Assembly (NCBI GenBank): GCA_000827205.1 | Contig: KN832561.1 | Span: forward strand, 1,213,962-1,277,961 | Source of the DNA: Plicaturopsis crispa FD-325 SS-3 | Taxonomy: Eukaryota > Basidiomycota > Agaricomycetes > Amylocorticiales > Amylocorticiaceae | Length of the DNA stretch: 64,000 nucleotides | Direction: 5' to 3' | Notes under the pieces: generated by a model | The model's input: only the letters and a program-made list of their open reading frames with translations | Databases searched by the model: none | Told to the model about the DNA's origin: nothing | Shown here: positions 1-10,520 of the stretch, piece by piece | Layout: the number at the start of each line of letters is the position of its first letter | Position numbering within the stretch: the stretch's first letter is position 1 | Position numbers and translations under genes: made by a program

Positions 1-389
1 TACAAGTACCAAGATATGTGGTGAGAGCCGTATGGTTACCCGGACATCGCAGCACGGACTCTGGTGTGGCGAACTTGCGCCAGCAGGAGGAACCCAAACG
101 CAAGACTCCTGGCTACCTACCAGTGACGCCAAATATCCTGTACGGTGCTGAGACATCTCCCGTCGTGTCCCGGGGATGATCTACCCCAATCCTGCACGAT
201 GAACGCGACTTCGACGCGCCATAGACGAAATGTTCTCTGTGCGAGAGCGTCACGTGAGTTTCCGAAAAAGGGAATTTTCGTGAAGGCTCAGCTACGGTCG
301 GGAGGGCGCAACAAAATCACACTGGAGGAATGGCCCTATGTGACTCCTCGTCACAGTAAAATAACACGGAGAACACTGTCATAAAGGGA

Positions 390-620
390 TCAGCATGTTA
401 CAGATAGTGACAGGCTGATTACAGGCTGACATTCAGAATGTGTTCAGCCTGTAACACGATTTCAGTCTGTGTCTTTCATGTAAGTTAGCTTGTAACACGA
501 AGGAACAGGAAAGTCCCTTTGTGACATTGTATCCTGTGTATTCAGCATGTAACAAAGCGTTACATAGGCCACTTCCTCCAGTGTCAAGACTACATCGTTG
601 TAATCCAGTTGTAACATCGA
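390..620. repeat. Cluster of TGTAACA-type motifs
   Basis: The 7-mer TGTAACA, or its complement TGTTACA, recurs in CAGCATGTTACAG, GCCTGTAACACG, CTTGTAACACG, CATGTAACAAAG and GTTGTAACATCG within about 230 bases, mixed with repeated CAGGCTGA/CAGCCTG words. Spacing is irregular, so this is not a simple tandem array. It may be a decayed repeat or part of a transposon end. I cannot assign a family. Confidence 0.4.
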
Positions 621-1084
621 CTTCATTTTGTGCTTCAGATATATTTGACGGCCTGCAATACGCGAACTCGAGAGCAGGCGACTTGACATTGAGGGTGATA
701 CATACAACATACAAAACAGAGTGTGTATACTGTGCAACGTATGCATAAGATATCCCCCACTGTATCTTCGACATCTCCCATGATCAGGAGAGCCGTTAAC
801 AACACGGGCGGAGCATCCATATAGGACACTACCGTAGTTCGCTCTGGCTCCCGTAAAATGAGAACGTGCGTGTATATCATTAGAACGCCGTCCAGAGTGT
901 TGAGGAGCGAATAGGCATGAGAAAGATTGGTGAAAAGGATCAGAAAGGTTGGAGGAAACAAGTGTTTGGATTGGAAACTGCAAACGCGTCAGTGAGGAAG
1001 AAATGAGGCAGAGAAAGCACGACTCACCTGTATGTACATGGGCAACTTAGCTTACGCGAGACTACGTGATGTCTCCCAACCCCC

Positions 1085-1265
1085 CACAGATCCTCCCACC
1101 AGTCAGACGTAGACAAAGTCTACGGCAGCGCCCCAAAGGGGCTGGAGAAAAGAAGATGAGGAGAGACGGGACTCAATAGGAATTGAACTCGATATCGCTC
1201 ATAAGAATGAGCACCACGCCGTTGAAGGTATGCAGCGTGACGCCAAAGTGACAGAGCTTGGGTGT
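1085..1265 (-). repeat. Putative tRNA-derived SINE
   Basis: Read on the minus strand, the block has a tRNA-like pol III internal promoter: GGCGTGGTGCTC resembles a weak A box and GAGTTCAATTCC is close to the B box consensus GGTTCGANTCC. Between them GCTCA and TGAGC can pair like an anticodon arm. A tRNA-unrelated body follows, including the hairpin GTAGACAAAGTCTAC. The cloverleaf is incomplete and no discriminator or CCA region is evident, so a functional tRNA is unlikely. The SINE assignment is inference; no second copy is visible in the window. Confidence 0.4.
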
Positions 1266-1415
1266 GCTAAATCACGCAACGCAGACCGAAAACAGATGCA
1301 GTAAAGCGATGGGATACGCGAGTGTAATATACATATATGCCTGCTTGAACAAGACCGTTAGCATTGATCTGGCACAAAGAACGGCAAAAGCGACTAACCG
1401 AACACCAACAACAGA

Positions 1416-3069
1416 TTAACGGTCTGAAATATAACAGAATGTCAGAAGATTGTCCGTCAACAGACATATGAGAGTGATACGCACAAAACTCGTGAGTTTC
1501 GTCCGACCTCTTCACGGTTTGCTGTTGGGGTCAAGAGCAAGTCAGTCTCGAAAGATTTTATATGGCCACGCGAAAGGACCAAACAGCCGCAAACACTGAC
1601 CTTCCACGCCTCCTCGAAGTCTACTGGTAATATTACGTAGCGATTCTTGCGAACGGCTGAGGTAGATTATGGGCATCGGCATGTCGCAGGGAACGCGTGA
1701 AGACACACCTTGAAGACCAGCAGCTTGTACAATCGAGGCAATTTCTGCCGAAGATAGACGATCTGGTCGAGATACATCTGCAGGGACGCGTTCAAACACG
1801 CGTGATGCAGCTGCTTTGGGGAGTACTCACAGTCTTCCAAGTCTACGTCGGGGCCAAGGTTCATCTTGCTAGTGATCGTCTGGAAAATGAGGCGCTTTTC
1901 ACGGCGCGACGGCAAGGGGAATTCGATTTTACGATCCAGACGACCGGGACGAAGGAGAGCGGGGTCGAGCGTGTCGGCACGATTTGTAGCCATGATGACC
2001 TTGTGGCAAGTATTGTCAAAACACAAACATAGAGATTTTCCCGTGAGCACACGCACCTTCACATTACTACCTTGGTCGAAACCGTCCATTTGATTTAGCA
2101 GTTCGAGGAGGATACGCTGGACTTCACGATCCGCTCCCGTTTGAGCATCGAAACGTTTCGTAGCAATGGCGTCGATTTCGTCAATGAAGATAATAGCGGG
2201 TGAGTTTTCTCGCGCCAGCCGGAAGACGTCGCGAACCATGCGAGGACCTTCACCGAGGTACTTTTGGACGAATTCGCTACCAACCACTCGGATAAATGCG
2301 GCGGTCGTGTGGTGAGCCACGGCCTTTACCAGCATAGTCTTCCCAGTACCTAAAGAAAGTTGCATTGAGAATCACAGAGTGCATCGCAAAGCAAACGACG
2401 CGACATACCAGGGGGGCCGTACAGCAAAACACCGCGCGGCGGGTCAATACCGATTTTCTTGTAAAGGTCGAAGTGCGTTAACGGCAGTTCCACTGCCTCC
2501 CTGATTTCTTGTTTCTGCGCATCCATTCCACCAACGTCGTGATATCCCACGTCCGGTTTCTCTTCTTTGCCCAACATAGCGATAGAAGAATCCGCTTCTG
2601 GCGGAAGGATATCCACAAGGGCATTGGAATGGCGGTGAAGCGCGACAGAGGATGAGGGTTTGAGCAGTTCGCGATCCAATGTTGAAAGAATCCTGACGAC
2701 GTAGTTCGATCCAGTAGTAGAGCCAACGATGCCCGTATGGTTGTCTATGGGTTCCAAGAATTGTCCAATGACGAGAGGTACGGACTGAATCCGTTTGACT
2801 TCTTCTTGCGCACGGATAAGTTCGCGCTTGAGGTTTGCCTGCTCGTCTTTGATGTAGCTCTCCTGTATTTCGAGCATTTCGAGGTGTCGCGCAAGCTTCT
2901 TGTACTTGATGTACAAATCATCCTCCTGTAGCTCCTGGTATAAAGCGGACTTTTCGGTCACAACGGACTCGAAGGTCGGCTCCTAGATGGCGGGGAAATG
3001 AGAGACCTATAGCACCACACGAACAAGAGCACATACCTGCTTCTGCATTTCAATACCAATTTCATCCAT
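1416..3069 (-). CDS. RPT3: 26S proteasome regulatory ATPase Rpt3 (PSMC4)
   Basis: One of six AAA+ ATPases in the base ring of the 19S particle, which unfolds ubiquitinated substrates and feeds them to the 20S core. The spliced protein runs from [11 protein letters not shown] to a C-terminal HEFYR, which fits the HbYX-type tail (ends in FY-basic) known for Rpt3. It has an N-terminal coiled coil, the OB segment ([15 protein letters not shown]), Walker A GPPGTGKT rebuilt exactly across an intron, Walker B IIFIDEID, and [17 protein letters not shown]. The first exon is 3037-3069, the second begins at 2982, and the last two exons were placed by matching [32 protein letters not shown] and the [13 protein letters not shown] end. 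Length is close to the family's roughly 415 residues. It is divergent from CBP20. Confidence 0.95.
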
Positions 3070-3248
3070 GGTTGTGACGAGTAGAGAACGAGGATATGGG
3101 TGGTGGAAAGACGGACGCGCGTACGCGTTCTACTTTGGTTCTGCTGGGCTCGTGGGCGTGGGAAAATGGACTTCGTTCAAACGCTGCTTGATTTCTTGAC
3201 TGCATACAGAATACATACTCTCAAGCTGCTCTGCTTCACCAGTCTACG
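3070..3248. promoter_or_regulatory. Shared divergent promoter of RPT3 and CBP20
   Basis: Only 179 bases separate the two start codons, which point away from each other, so both promoters must lie here or overlap the 5' UTRs. A GGTGGAAAG word is seen, but I do not assign a factor to it. Confidence 0.5.
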
Positions 3249-4164
3249 ATGGCTCATGTAGTGCAATCACTGGACCAGCCCTCCAATTACAAGGACTCTC
3301 AGGCTCGTGTCGACAGGCGGAAGCAGGATGAAATGCTTTCACGGTCGACAACACTCTATGTATGTAGCGCCGACTTTTCTGACTTTTCCTCGACTGACTG
3401 ACGGTACTTGCAGATCGGTAACTTGAGCTTTTACACCACCGAAGAGCAAATCTATGAGCTGTTCACCAAATGTGCCAGTCCCGAGGACGGTGGTGGTATC
3501 AAGCGAATTATTATGGGCCTTGACCGGAATACAAGGTTCGTGCCATGATATTACTACCCCTTTACTGCACTAATGAATTGATTTTCAACGCAGAACTCCA
3601 TGCGGGTTCTGTTTTGTCGAGTACTATACGCATTCCGAAGCGTTAGCCAGTATGAGGTATGTAAGTGGAACTAAGCTGGACGAACGCATTATTCGGTGCG
3701 ATTTGGATTTGGGCTACAAAGAGGGTAGACAGTTCGGCAGAGGAAAGAGTGGTGGGCAGGTATGTTGCATGTGGGAGTCCTAGACACGAGAACCGTAACT
3801 CATACGACTATATAGGTGCGAGACGAACACAGACAGGACTATGACCCTGGTCGAGGTGGATGGGGCGCACAAGCACAGAGATTGGAGATTGAGAGGAGAA
3901 GAGAAGTTGAGGAGCGCTATGCCGATGCAGAGGAAGGTCCGGGAGCTGTGGCGGGAGGTGGCGGAGACTGGAAGGAAGCGGCGAAGAGTGCTGGAGAGGG
4001 TGGGGGCGTCAAGCGCGCCCGGTCGCCCGAGGATGAAGGAGACAATATGCGGACAGTTCGTGCAGTTTATTCTATCTACAGTCCCCGGATTTTTCGCTAA
4101 CATGCTCCTGCAGGGAACTCGTTTGCGGATGGACGACCCTGACATCGACGCAGAACGAATGTAG
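3249..4164 (+). CDS. CBC2: Nuclear cap-binding complex small subunit CBP20
   Basis: Binds the m7G cap of nuclear RNAs together with CBP80 and promotes splicing and export. The start ATG ([14 protein letters not shown]) is followed by an exon that joins at [12 protein letters not shown], giving the RNP2 motif. RNP1 is GFCFVEYY. Family hallmarks [27 protein letters not shown] and [18 protein letters not shown] contain the aromatic and charged cap-contacting residues. Four introns are used. The last joins NMRT to a terminal exon ending [14 protein letters not shown], an acidic tail typical of fungal orthologues. The C-terminal extension after the RRM is longer than in the 156-residue human protein. 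Confidence 0.94.
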
Positions 4165-4391
4165 CCCTTCGGGTGGCGTTCCTTGTGAGCTTCAGGATGC
4201 TTTCCCGTCTCCACACGCGGCATCAGTTGGTACAGAGCCCTGCAGCACCACCTACCTTCGTCGACGAGAAGTATTGCGGTCCTTTGCTAGACCCTTCCAA
4301 AACACGACGCGCCGTGAAAAATCTAGGTGCCCATGTATTAGTAGTTGGACGGGCTCTAGTCCAGGAGTATCAGTAGTATGTAGGAGACGAA

Positions 4392-5242
4392 TTAATATAC
4401 TACACGGGCATGTATCAGATACTTTTCCCCCTTCTCCTCGCGCTCGTAGTAAGTCATATGCTTTTGTCGTACTAGTCGATGGGCTTCCGCAACGCTCTCT
4501 AGCCGGACGAGATGCCTAGAGTAAAGCGAGAAGTACGCGCTGTCGTTATGTTGTCGGTGCATTCTGAAGGAACTCAGTGTCATATGCAAAATTGGGAACA
4601 GTAGGATGCACTTACCCATCTAGCCTTATAACTTCTCGTTGACCGCCTTCTGAGCTCGCCAGGGTGAAATCTGCCAAGTGCTTTTTCAAAGCGTCGGCCT
4701 CCAGCTTTCCTGGAAGACCCCACATCACAACACATTTCTCATTGCCCCATATTCCGCCGTTTGGACCGTTTCCAGTAATTATTGACCGCTGTACAGCTTC
4801 GGCGCGGCCTTTGGCGCCCCGCGTACGCGTAGGCGGCGCATCGTTAGGCGAAGGAGCCGACTGCGCAGTTATGGGAATGCTCGAGACCGACGCATTTTGT
4901 AGAGCTTTTATGCACGGGCGAAGAAAGTCGGGATGCGTTACAGTGAAGTATGCTCTGCCTGTAGGAGCAAAACGGTTGTAGTCGAGCATGACTACAGAGG
5001 ATTTAGCTCAGTGCATGCTCTGTATAGGGAGATGCATACCACTGTTGACATTTTCTATCCTCTCTCGGGTGATAACCCTTCTCAGGTCCGCCGGTATCGC
5101 CGTCGGGGGCAAGTTACGAAGTTGGACATGTATTCGGTTCTCCTGTGCTGTCGCATACGTGAGAAACGTGAGGGAGATGTTGAGTATTATACCGACCTTC
5201 TAGACGCATTGTCCTCGCGAGATTTGCGGCTGGTCGTGCCAT
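4392..5242 (-). CDS. RRM-like protein of unknown function
   Basis: A four-exon model gives MARPAANLARTMRLEA, then ENRIHVQLRNLPPTAIPADL, then MLDYNRFAPTGRAYFTVTHP, a middle linker with KGRAEAVQRSI, then GNEKCVVMWGLPGKLEADAL, and the end LIHARVVY. IHVQLRNLPPTAIPADLRR and CVVMWGLPGKLEADALKKHL each look like the first strand and helix of an RRM, suggesting two RRM-like folds. The basic, Ala-rich N-terminus could be a mitochondrial presequence (inference). The start is set by the ATG in TACCATGGCA; an in-frame start upstream is possible. I do not recognise the family precisely. Its start is 172 bases from that of eL14, divergent. Confidence 0.75.
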
Positions 5243-5414
5243 GGTATAGGTAGTGAATGCAGGAGAGTAGAGGCCAGCAAGAACGCGGCGGGTGAACGCG
5301 ATCGCCAAATTGGGCCTCACGTGGTATCGCGAGGTGCCGGAGTTTGCCGGTGTCAGTAAATTTGGACAGTCCCGCCGTCGAGCGCAACGTATCCGCCATC
5401 CTCAAGCATCCGCA

Positions 5415-6154
5415 ATGACTGTGAGCTACTCTCCTTATGCTAGGACGCTGTACGACCCGTGGAGACGACTATCTGGAAGGAAGAACGGACGAAATCCATG
5501 CAGTATCAGGGTGGATGGCATGCACCGTTGTTGGATGTACCTCGAGTGTCTGCTTCGTCTCGTCGACCGATTTCTAGCCTCCACGGGTCGCAATGCTACG
5601 ACAGCTTGGAAACGAATGCTAAAGATGTGTTTCTATACAGGACTCTACCTTCAAACGCTTTGTCGAGGTCGGCCGTGGTATGTATTGCAATTACTGGTTA
5701 ACTTGAATTATCTCTTACTGTTTCACAGTTGTGCTCCTCAAATCCGGTCCCGATGCTGGCAAAATCGCTGTCATTGCGGAAATCATCGACCACAATCGGG
5801 TATGTACGCTGTAGTCGTATCTGAGGTTATCATCAACTAATAGTATCCTTGCAGGCAATAATTGACGGCCCCACAACAGGCGTCGCACGCCAGGCATTCC
5901 CTTACCGTCACCTCACTCTCACCCCCTTCGCCCTCTCGAAGCTTCCCCGCGCAGCCGGCACTGGCGTCGTGAAAAAGTACATCGAGAAGGAGGATGTCAT
6001 CGCGAAATGGGAGAAGTCGTCGTGGGCACAGAGGCGCGCCGCCGTTGAGAAGAGGCGGTCGTTAAACGACTTCGAGCGGTTCGGTGTTATGCTCGCAAAG
6101 AAGTCGCGAAGAGACACAGTCCGGAAGAGCGTGAAGGCCGCTGGCAAGGCATGA
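5415..6154 (+). CDS. RPL14: 60S ribosomal protein eL14
   Basis: Large-subunit ribosomal protein. The start codon lies in a two-codon exon (ATGACT, 5415-5420) that splices to GAC TCT ACC to give MTDSTFKRFVEVGR, then VVLLKSGPDAGKIAVIAEIIDHNR, IIDGPTTGVARQAFPYRHL, and a basic tail ending KSVKAAGKA. Total is about 140 residues, the usual size. The first intron (about 5421-5640) is near 220 nt, several times longer than other introns here. Ribosomal-protein introns often host snoRNAs, but I saw no clear box C/D pair in it. Tiny first exons are common in fungal ribosomal protein genes. Confidence 0.92.
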
Positions 6155-6384
6155 AGGGATGGGCTTGGATTATTAAAATCTCAGGTGCTGGAGGGCTGTA
6201 TCCGCACATATTTTCTTCATTCTCTTGCAACTGTCTATGACTACCCATGCACATGACATACGCCCATGCCACCCACCTGCATTTCCTAAGCTAAGGGGCT
6301 GCGTACGATCGAGCTCAGAGTCGACTTCGACGCGGCGCGATAGGTATAAGGTGAGGATGAACCAGGTAGGCACAGGTAGTATTA

Positions 6385-7235
6385 TTATTGACTGTCTGTC
6401 CGAGTCGCAAGACCTCGTTTCTTCCTCTCTAAATTCCCTTCGAGCTCAGCTTCTCTCATCGCAGCCGACATCCAACCAGAGAACCCATCTCGCTCGAACG
6501 ATTCCTTAAGGCGCTTTTCAGCATCCTGCCAGTTCCATTCTTCCTCCTGGAAGTCGTGCACCTCCTGCGGCGACGCGTCCTCCGAAGGAGTATGGTCAGA
6601 AGGGATCGGTAGGCGGTGTATCCGGGAAGTCAGCACATGCATTTTGGTAAGCAGGATATTACGCATGCGTTCGCCGAATTCCTTCGTCTAAAAGGACATT
6701 GTGAGCAAGGCTTTTTGGCAATCAATTCAATAAACGACTCACATCCTTGACGCCCATGTATGCTTTCAGGCCGAATACAGAGATGGCTGCAGTAGAGGTG
6801 ACCAAGAGGGTAGCGAGACCGAATACTTTGGCCGTGTACAATGCTGCACCAGCATGGGCATCTGGGGAAGGCGCCGGCAGTTCCGAGCTTGTTTCTGCAG
6901 ACCTCATAGGTGTTGGTGTAGCACGCAGTGACGGACTGGGTGCAGGCTGCGCAAATTTAGCTGGTTGGTTTCCAGCTCTTCGGCGAGGCGCCAATTCATG
7001 CCGAAGGGTGTTGTTCGCCCTATGCCTCCGTAGGAGGACTACGGGCACCACAAGTGCAACAGTGCTCACTGCTAGCTAGAGGAAGCTTTAGGGAAAGCGC
7101 GAGATCGTCAAAGCTGCGGCGTACCATAGACAGAGGTACCCATGCAGGGGTTTTCTTCGTGGCTACCGTCCCCGTGCCCGGTACGCGACGACTCGCATCG
7201 TCAGGGGAAATTGGAATCGATGCGTTAGTTTGCAT
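6385..7235 (-). CDS. TMEM242-like mitochondrial membrane protein (tentative)
   Basis: Three exons give an N-terminus MQTNASIPISPDDASRR, a Ser/Pro-rich middle, a transmembrane segment TAKVFGLATLLVTSTAAISV followed by FGLKAYMGVKD, joined to TKEFGERMRNILL, and an acidic C-terminus with QEEEWNWQDAEKRLKESFE. The pattern of a membrane helix followed by a GV...(D/E)F..RM..I motif resembles the end of TMEM242, a mitochondrial inner-membrane factor linked to ATP synthase c-ring assembly in animals. That link is an inference from a short similarity. The start is the first ATG in the frame. Divergent from the snRNP27 gene, 167 bases away. Confidence 0.6.
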
Positions 7236-7402
7236 CCAGCATTACAATATTCGGCGACGCGAGAGTATGGCAGTCACACCAAGCGCTTGGACGCGGTGGA
7301 TGAAAGCAAAGAGAGGTGATCGGGGTCCGAATACTGTGGCGGCAACGTCAATAGCGCGCGGCAGCTGCCTCCCTCTTCTTTTCCACATTACACTTGCCAT
7401 AC

Positions 7403-8400
7403 ATGTCATCTCGGGGCGACAACAGGAGACGCGATAGAAGCTGGGAGAGAGACGGCAGGGAACGGGAAAGGGATGGATACTCACGAGGTGGTCGAGGTGG
7501 CGGACGGGGCGGCAGCTATCGAGACACCGAACGTAGACGGGATAGTAGAAGTCGCAGTCCACCGCGTCGAGGAGAACGTGAACGCAGAGGTGCTCCTGGT
7601 ATGTCCTTGTACATGAAGTCTCCCTTGAATCGCGAAGCTGACCACAATCGCTCTTTCATAGACCGGCGTGATTATGGTCGAGATAGGGAGGATGATCGAA
7701 GGGACCGAGACAGGCGCGATGGCAAGAGACGGGATGATGGTCGTGAACACGAGCGCGAACGCGACGACAGAAGAGGACCGCCCAGACGAGATGGAGATAG
7801 GGACAGGGACGCAGATGCACGTCGTGCGGATCGTCCCCGGGATGCCGACACAAGAGCGCGCGGGGGTGAAAGGGATGCGAAGGAGGTACCTCCTCCTCGA
7901 CAACGTAAGCTAACTGTTATCATGCCCGTGTGCAAAAGAGCTCATATATATCTCGTTGCTGTCCAGCCGCTGCGTCTACTTCCTCTTCATCTCGACCAAA
8001 CCTTGACCCCGATGCCCCCGAGCCAGGAGAAGACGGTGAAGCCATGGACGCCGAGAATGACGACGATGCGGCCATGATGGCTATCATGGGATTGCAAGGA
8101 TTTGGCACAACGAAGGTGAGTTATATTCAAAGTACCTGCCCTGCGCTGTGTTGACATTTTTTGCGTAGAACAAGCAGGTTGAAGGCAACCAAGAAGGAGC
8201 TGTAAGCGTCAAGAAGATGAGAACCTGGCGCCAATATATGAATCGGTGCGTAGGGCCTAAACATTTCATGTCCTTTGAATTAACCCCAGTTCACTCTCGA
8301 AAAGGCGCGGCGGCTTCAACAGGTCAGTATCTAGCTTCGTATCCGTTTCCCTGATAATGACCGACCGAAACCTCGTAGGCCTTTGGATAAGATCAAGTGA
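7403..8400 (+). CDS. SNRNP27: U4/U6.U5 tri-snRNP 27 kDa protein (snRNP27-like)
   Basis: Spliceosomal protein of the U4/U6.U5 tri-snRNP that acts around B-complex activation. The first two thirds are an Arg/Asp/Ser-rich RS-like region (many RDRD, RRD and RSRSP runs). The conserved C-terminal domain is rebuilt over four introns: MMAIMGLQGFGTTKNKQVEG, then KKMRTWRQYMNR, RGGFNR and PLDKIK-stop. This agrees with the human end MGF..F.STKGKKV.G....KRKYRQYMNRKGGFNRPLD. The start ATG follows TTGCCATAC. Family members in animals are near 155 residues; this one is longer because of its RS region. Confidence 0.9.
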
Positions 8401-8854
8401 AGCATATAGCTATTTCCCCGCGGTACCCTTGCACCATATAGCCTACATGATTTCTCAGGCGCTCTCAGTTGAGTTGGTTGAATCTTTCCATGAGCAATGC
8501 AAATTTTACCCTGTGTTTGAGCAGAACTGTTGTGCGCATCGACTGAAACCGCGACACGATAATGCTAATTCATTTTGCTGGTGTGAGTTTTCCTTTATCT
8601 GGCACGACTAACAACGTTCTCGCTCGTGCTATGCGTGGCCTTACACAACGTATGTCTCCGATCGAGGGACTCAAGTCTTTCGCATGTTCGCTACATCATC
8701 TAATAACAGTGAAATTGCTGAGAGCTCGGTGATGATACTATAGGTACAAAACACAGTGGTGGCATGAAAAGAAAGGTAGTAGCGAGTCGTGTTATTGATT
8801 GATGGTGTCGAGGACGTGAACTTTGAAAACAACCCTCTGCTCGGACAACCATAC
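8401..8854. other. Convergent 3' intergenic region
   Basis: Lies between the stops of snRNP27 (plus) and eIF1 (minus). It presumably holds both 3' UTRs. No further gene is seen; the open frames that cross it are shadows or lack family similarity. Confidence 0.5.
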
Positions 8855-9391
8855 TCAGAACCCGTGCAACTTGATAGTGGTCTTGGGAATACCCTCCTCC
8901 GTGAGGAAGTTGGAAATCTTCAGGCGCTGGTCGCCCTGAAGCTGAATGACTTGGCCCATCTCTTCGTCGTCGACGAGAGTGCCATTGCAAGCGAATTCCT
9001 AGATCAGAAGATTGGTGTTAGCGATCAGTCCGAAAACAAGCGATCGCGCTAGATGACTCTGTCTCCACCTTCTTGAATGCTTTCAGGAGTTTTTTCTGGT
9101 CATACTCTGTTGTGAAAGGGCACAATTAGAAGGGTGCTCGTACTAGATCACGAGGCAGGCGCTCACCCTTGGGCAAGCCTTGCAATGTGGTCAGAGTCTT
9201 TCTCCCGTTCCTCTGCTGAATACGGATATGGATGTAATTCTGCTGGGAGCCGACATCATTGTTGCCACCGAGAGGGTCACCCTCGTCTGCAAAGGGGTCT
9301 ATGAGAGCGAACACAATCTCAGTCAATGAGTGTTTGCTCGGAGATCGATAGCGAGGGACGCACCGAAGGTGGTAAGGTTCTGCACGCTCAT
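8855..9391 (-). CDS. SUI1: Translation initiation factor eIF1 (SUI1)
   Basis: Small factor that binds the 40S P-site region and enforces AUG selection. Four exons give MSVQNLTTF, then DPFADEGDPLGGNND, IHIRIQQRNGRKTLTTLQGL, EYDQKKLLKAFKK, and EFACNGTLVDDEEMGQVIQL with the end TTIKLHGF. Length is about 113 residues, the usual size. The first intron sits after the ninth codon and each junction restores the SUI1 fold sequence. The start is fixed by conserved MSVQNLTTFDPFAD. Divergent from the basic protein gene, 266 bases away. Confidence 0.95.
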
Positions 9392-9657
9392 GCGATAGAG
9401 AGAAGGATACAAAAATGAGGGCTGAGTGGGGGTTAAGAGGGACTGAGACAAGCAGAAGAGGTACGGGAGAGCTGCTGGACGTGGAGGTTGAGTGCTGCGA
9501 CAATTTATACAGCCTCTTCGGAGCCCGTCATTATGTAATCGATTCTATTGTGGCTGCAGCAGATCTTCGGCGACTCGACTCTTCTCCTCAACTTCTCCTC
9601 GCACAGACTGGGACCGCCCTGCACAGCTGCACTGCCGCACATATCCCGCCTGTCACA

Positions 9658-10390
9658 ATGAGTACTCCGAATAGTGGCATAAAGAGGAAGAGGCCGCCCA
9701 CCTTCCAGCATTTTCCTATCAATAGAGGTCTGTATATGTTGTCTTTTCGGCCTTGACGAAGCTCACAGCCATCTCTCAGCAAAGAAGATGAAACAAACAT
9801 GGATAGAGAACAAGAAGATAAAAAGTAAATGGAAGGCCGAAAAGCGCAAGGAGGGCTTGCAATCCGGGCAGGTCGCGGTCACGCAAGAGGATCCGGAACG
9901 CATCGAAGAGGATGATGCAGCTTCGCTCTCGGTCGAGACTTCTGGAGATGAGGAAGAGGCAGTGGTGGAAGGGGCCGACGATGAAAGCGACGAGAACGAG
10001 GAGGAACTTCCTGCGCCGGTGAAGACGCCCGTAGAACCTCCAAAGAAATCGCGCCGCAAGCGGAAAGAGGAGAGCGAAGCTACGAAGGAGCCCTTCACCC
10101 TGCGCGACCTAACCAGGCAAGCGTATTCACGCGATTCTCTCCACTCGTTCAAAGCAGATCCTCTTCACCGGAGACGTGGCAGGGGAAACGCGAGGGGCTA
10201 TGCGTCACGGACAGGAACAGAACCGAGAGGAATGAGTAGCAGGGGACGGGGAAGAGGTGGCATGCAGGACGGCCGAGGTTCCCTAAGAGGACAAGGAGAA
10301 GATCGTCGACGAAATCGCGGCGGCGGCCAACCCAACATGAAGTTACGGATGGACGCTATGCTTGAAAAAATAAAACAAGATTTCGCCTGA
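9658..10390 (+). CDS. Basic rRNA-processing-like nucleolar protein (FYV7/CCDC59-type, tentative)
   Basis: Two exons: MSTPNSGIKRKRPPTFQHFP joins through a short intron to AKKMKQTWIENKKIKSKWKA, a Lys-rich helical segment like that of the FYV7/CCDC59 rRNA-processing family. A strongly acidic stretch (EEAVVEGADDESDENEEE), a Lys/Arg cluster (KKSRRKRKEE) and an RG/RGG-rich C-terminus (RGRGRGG, RRRNRGGG) follow. This composition fits a nucleolar RNA-binding protein. Total is about 220 residues. The family name rests on the short basic helix only; nucleolar location is inferred from composition. Confidence 0.7.
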
Positions 10391-10520
10391 CATTGCGAAG
10401 TTGTGGTCAACGTTCCGTCAACATTTGGGCGCAAAACTCAACCGACCTTTCCACTGGTGCTTTCACACTAGGATCGTAGGATTCATTGAGTACAATGATA
10501 CAGTCAAGACGCTACACCAC

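Larger units (their letters stand above)
1..1415. other. Intergenic stretch without a recognised gene
   Basis: I see no conserved protein in any frame; the open frames are short and mutually overlapping. The stretch contains a cluster of TGTAACA/GTTACA motifs (about 390-620) and a tRNA-derived SINE candidate (about 1085-1265), both listed separately. Its right end is the 3' flank of the RPT3 gene. Confidence 0.5.

Noticed and set aside
3090-3120. GGTGGAAAG as a proteasome-associated control element
   Set aside because: It differs from GGTGGCAAA at two positions, and that element is established mainly in Saccharomycotina.
7481-7935. Minus-strand frames opposite snRNP27
   Set aside because: They are shadows of the Arg/Asp/Ser-rich plus-strand RS region.
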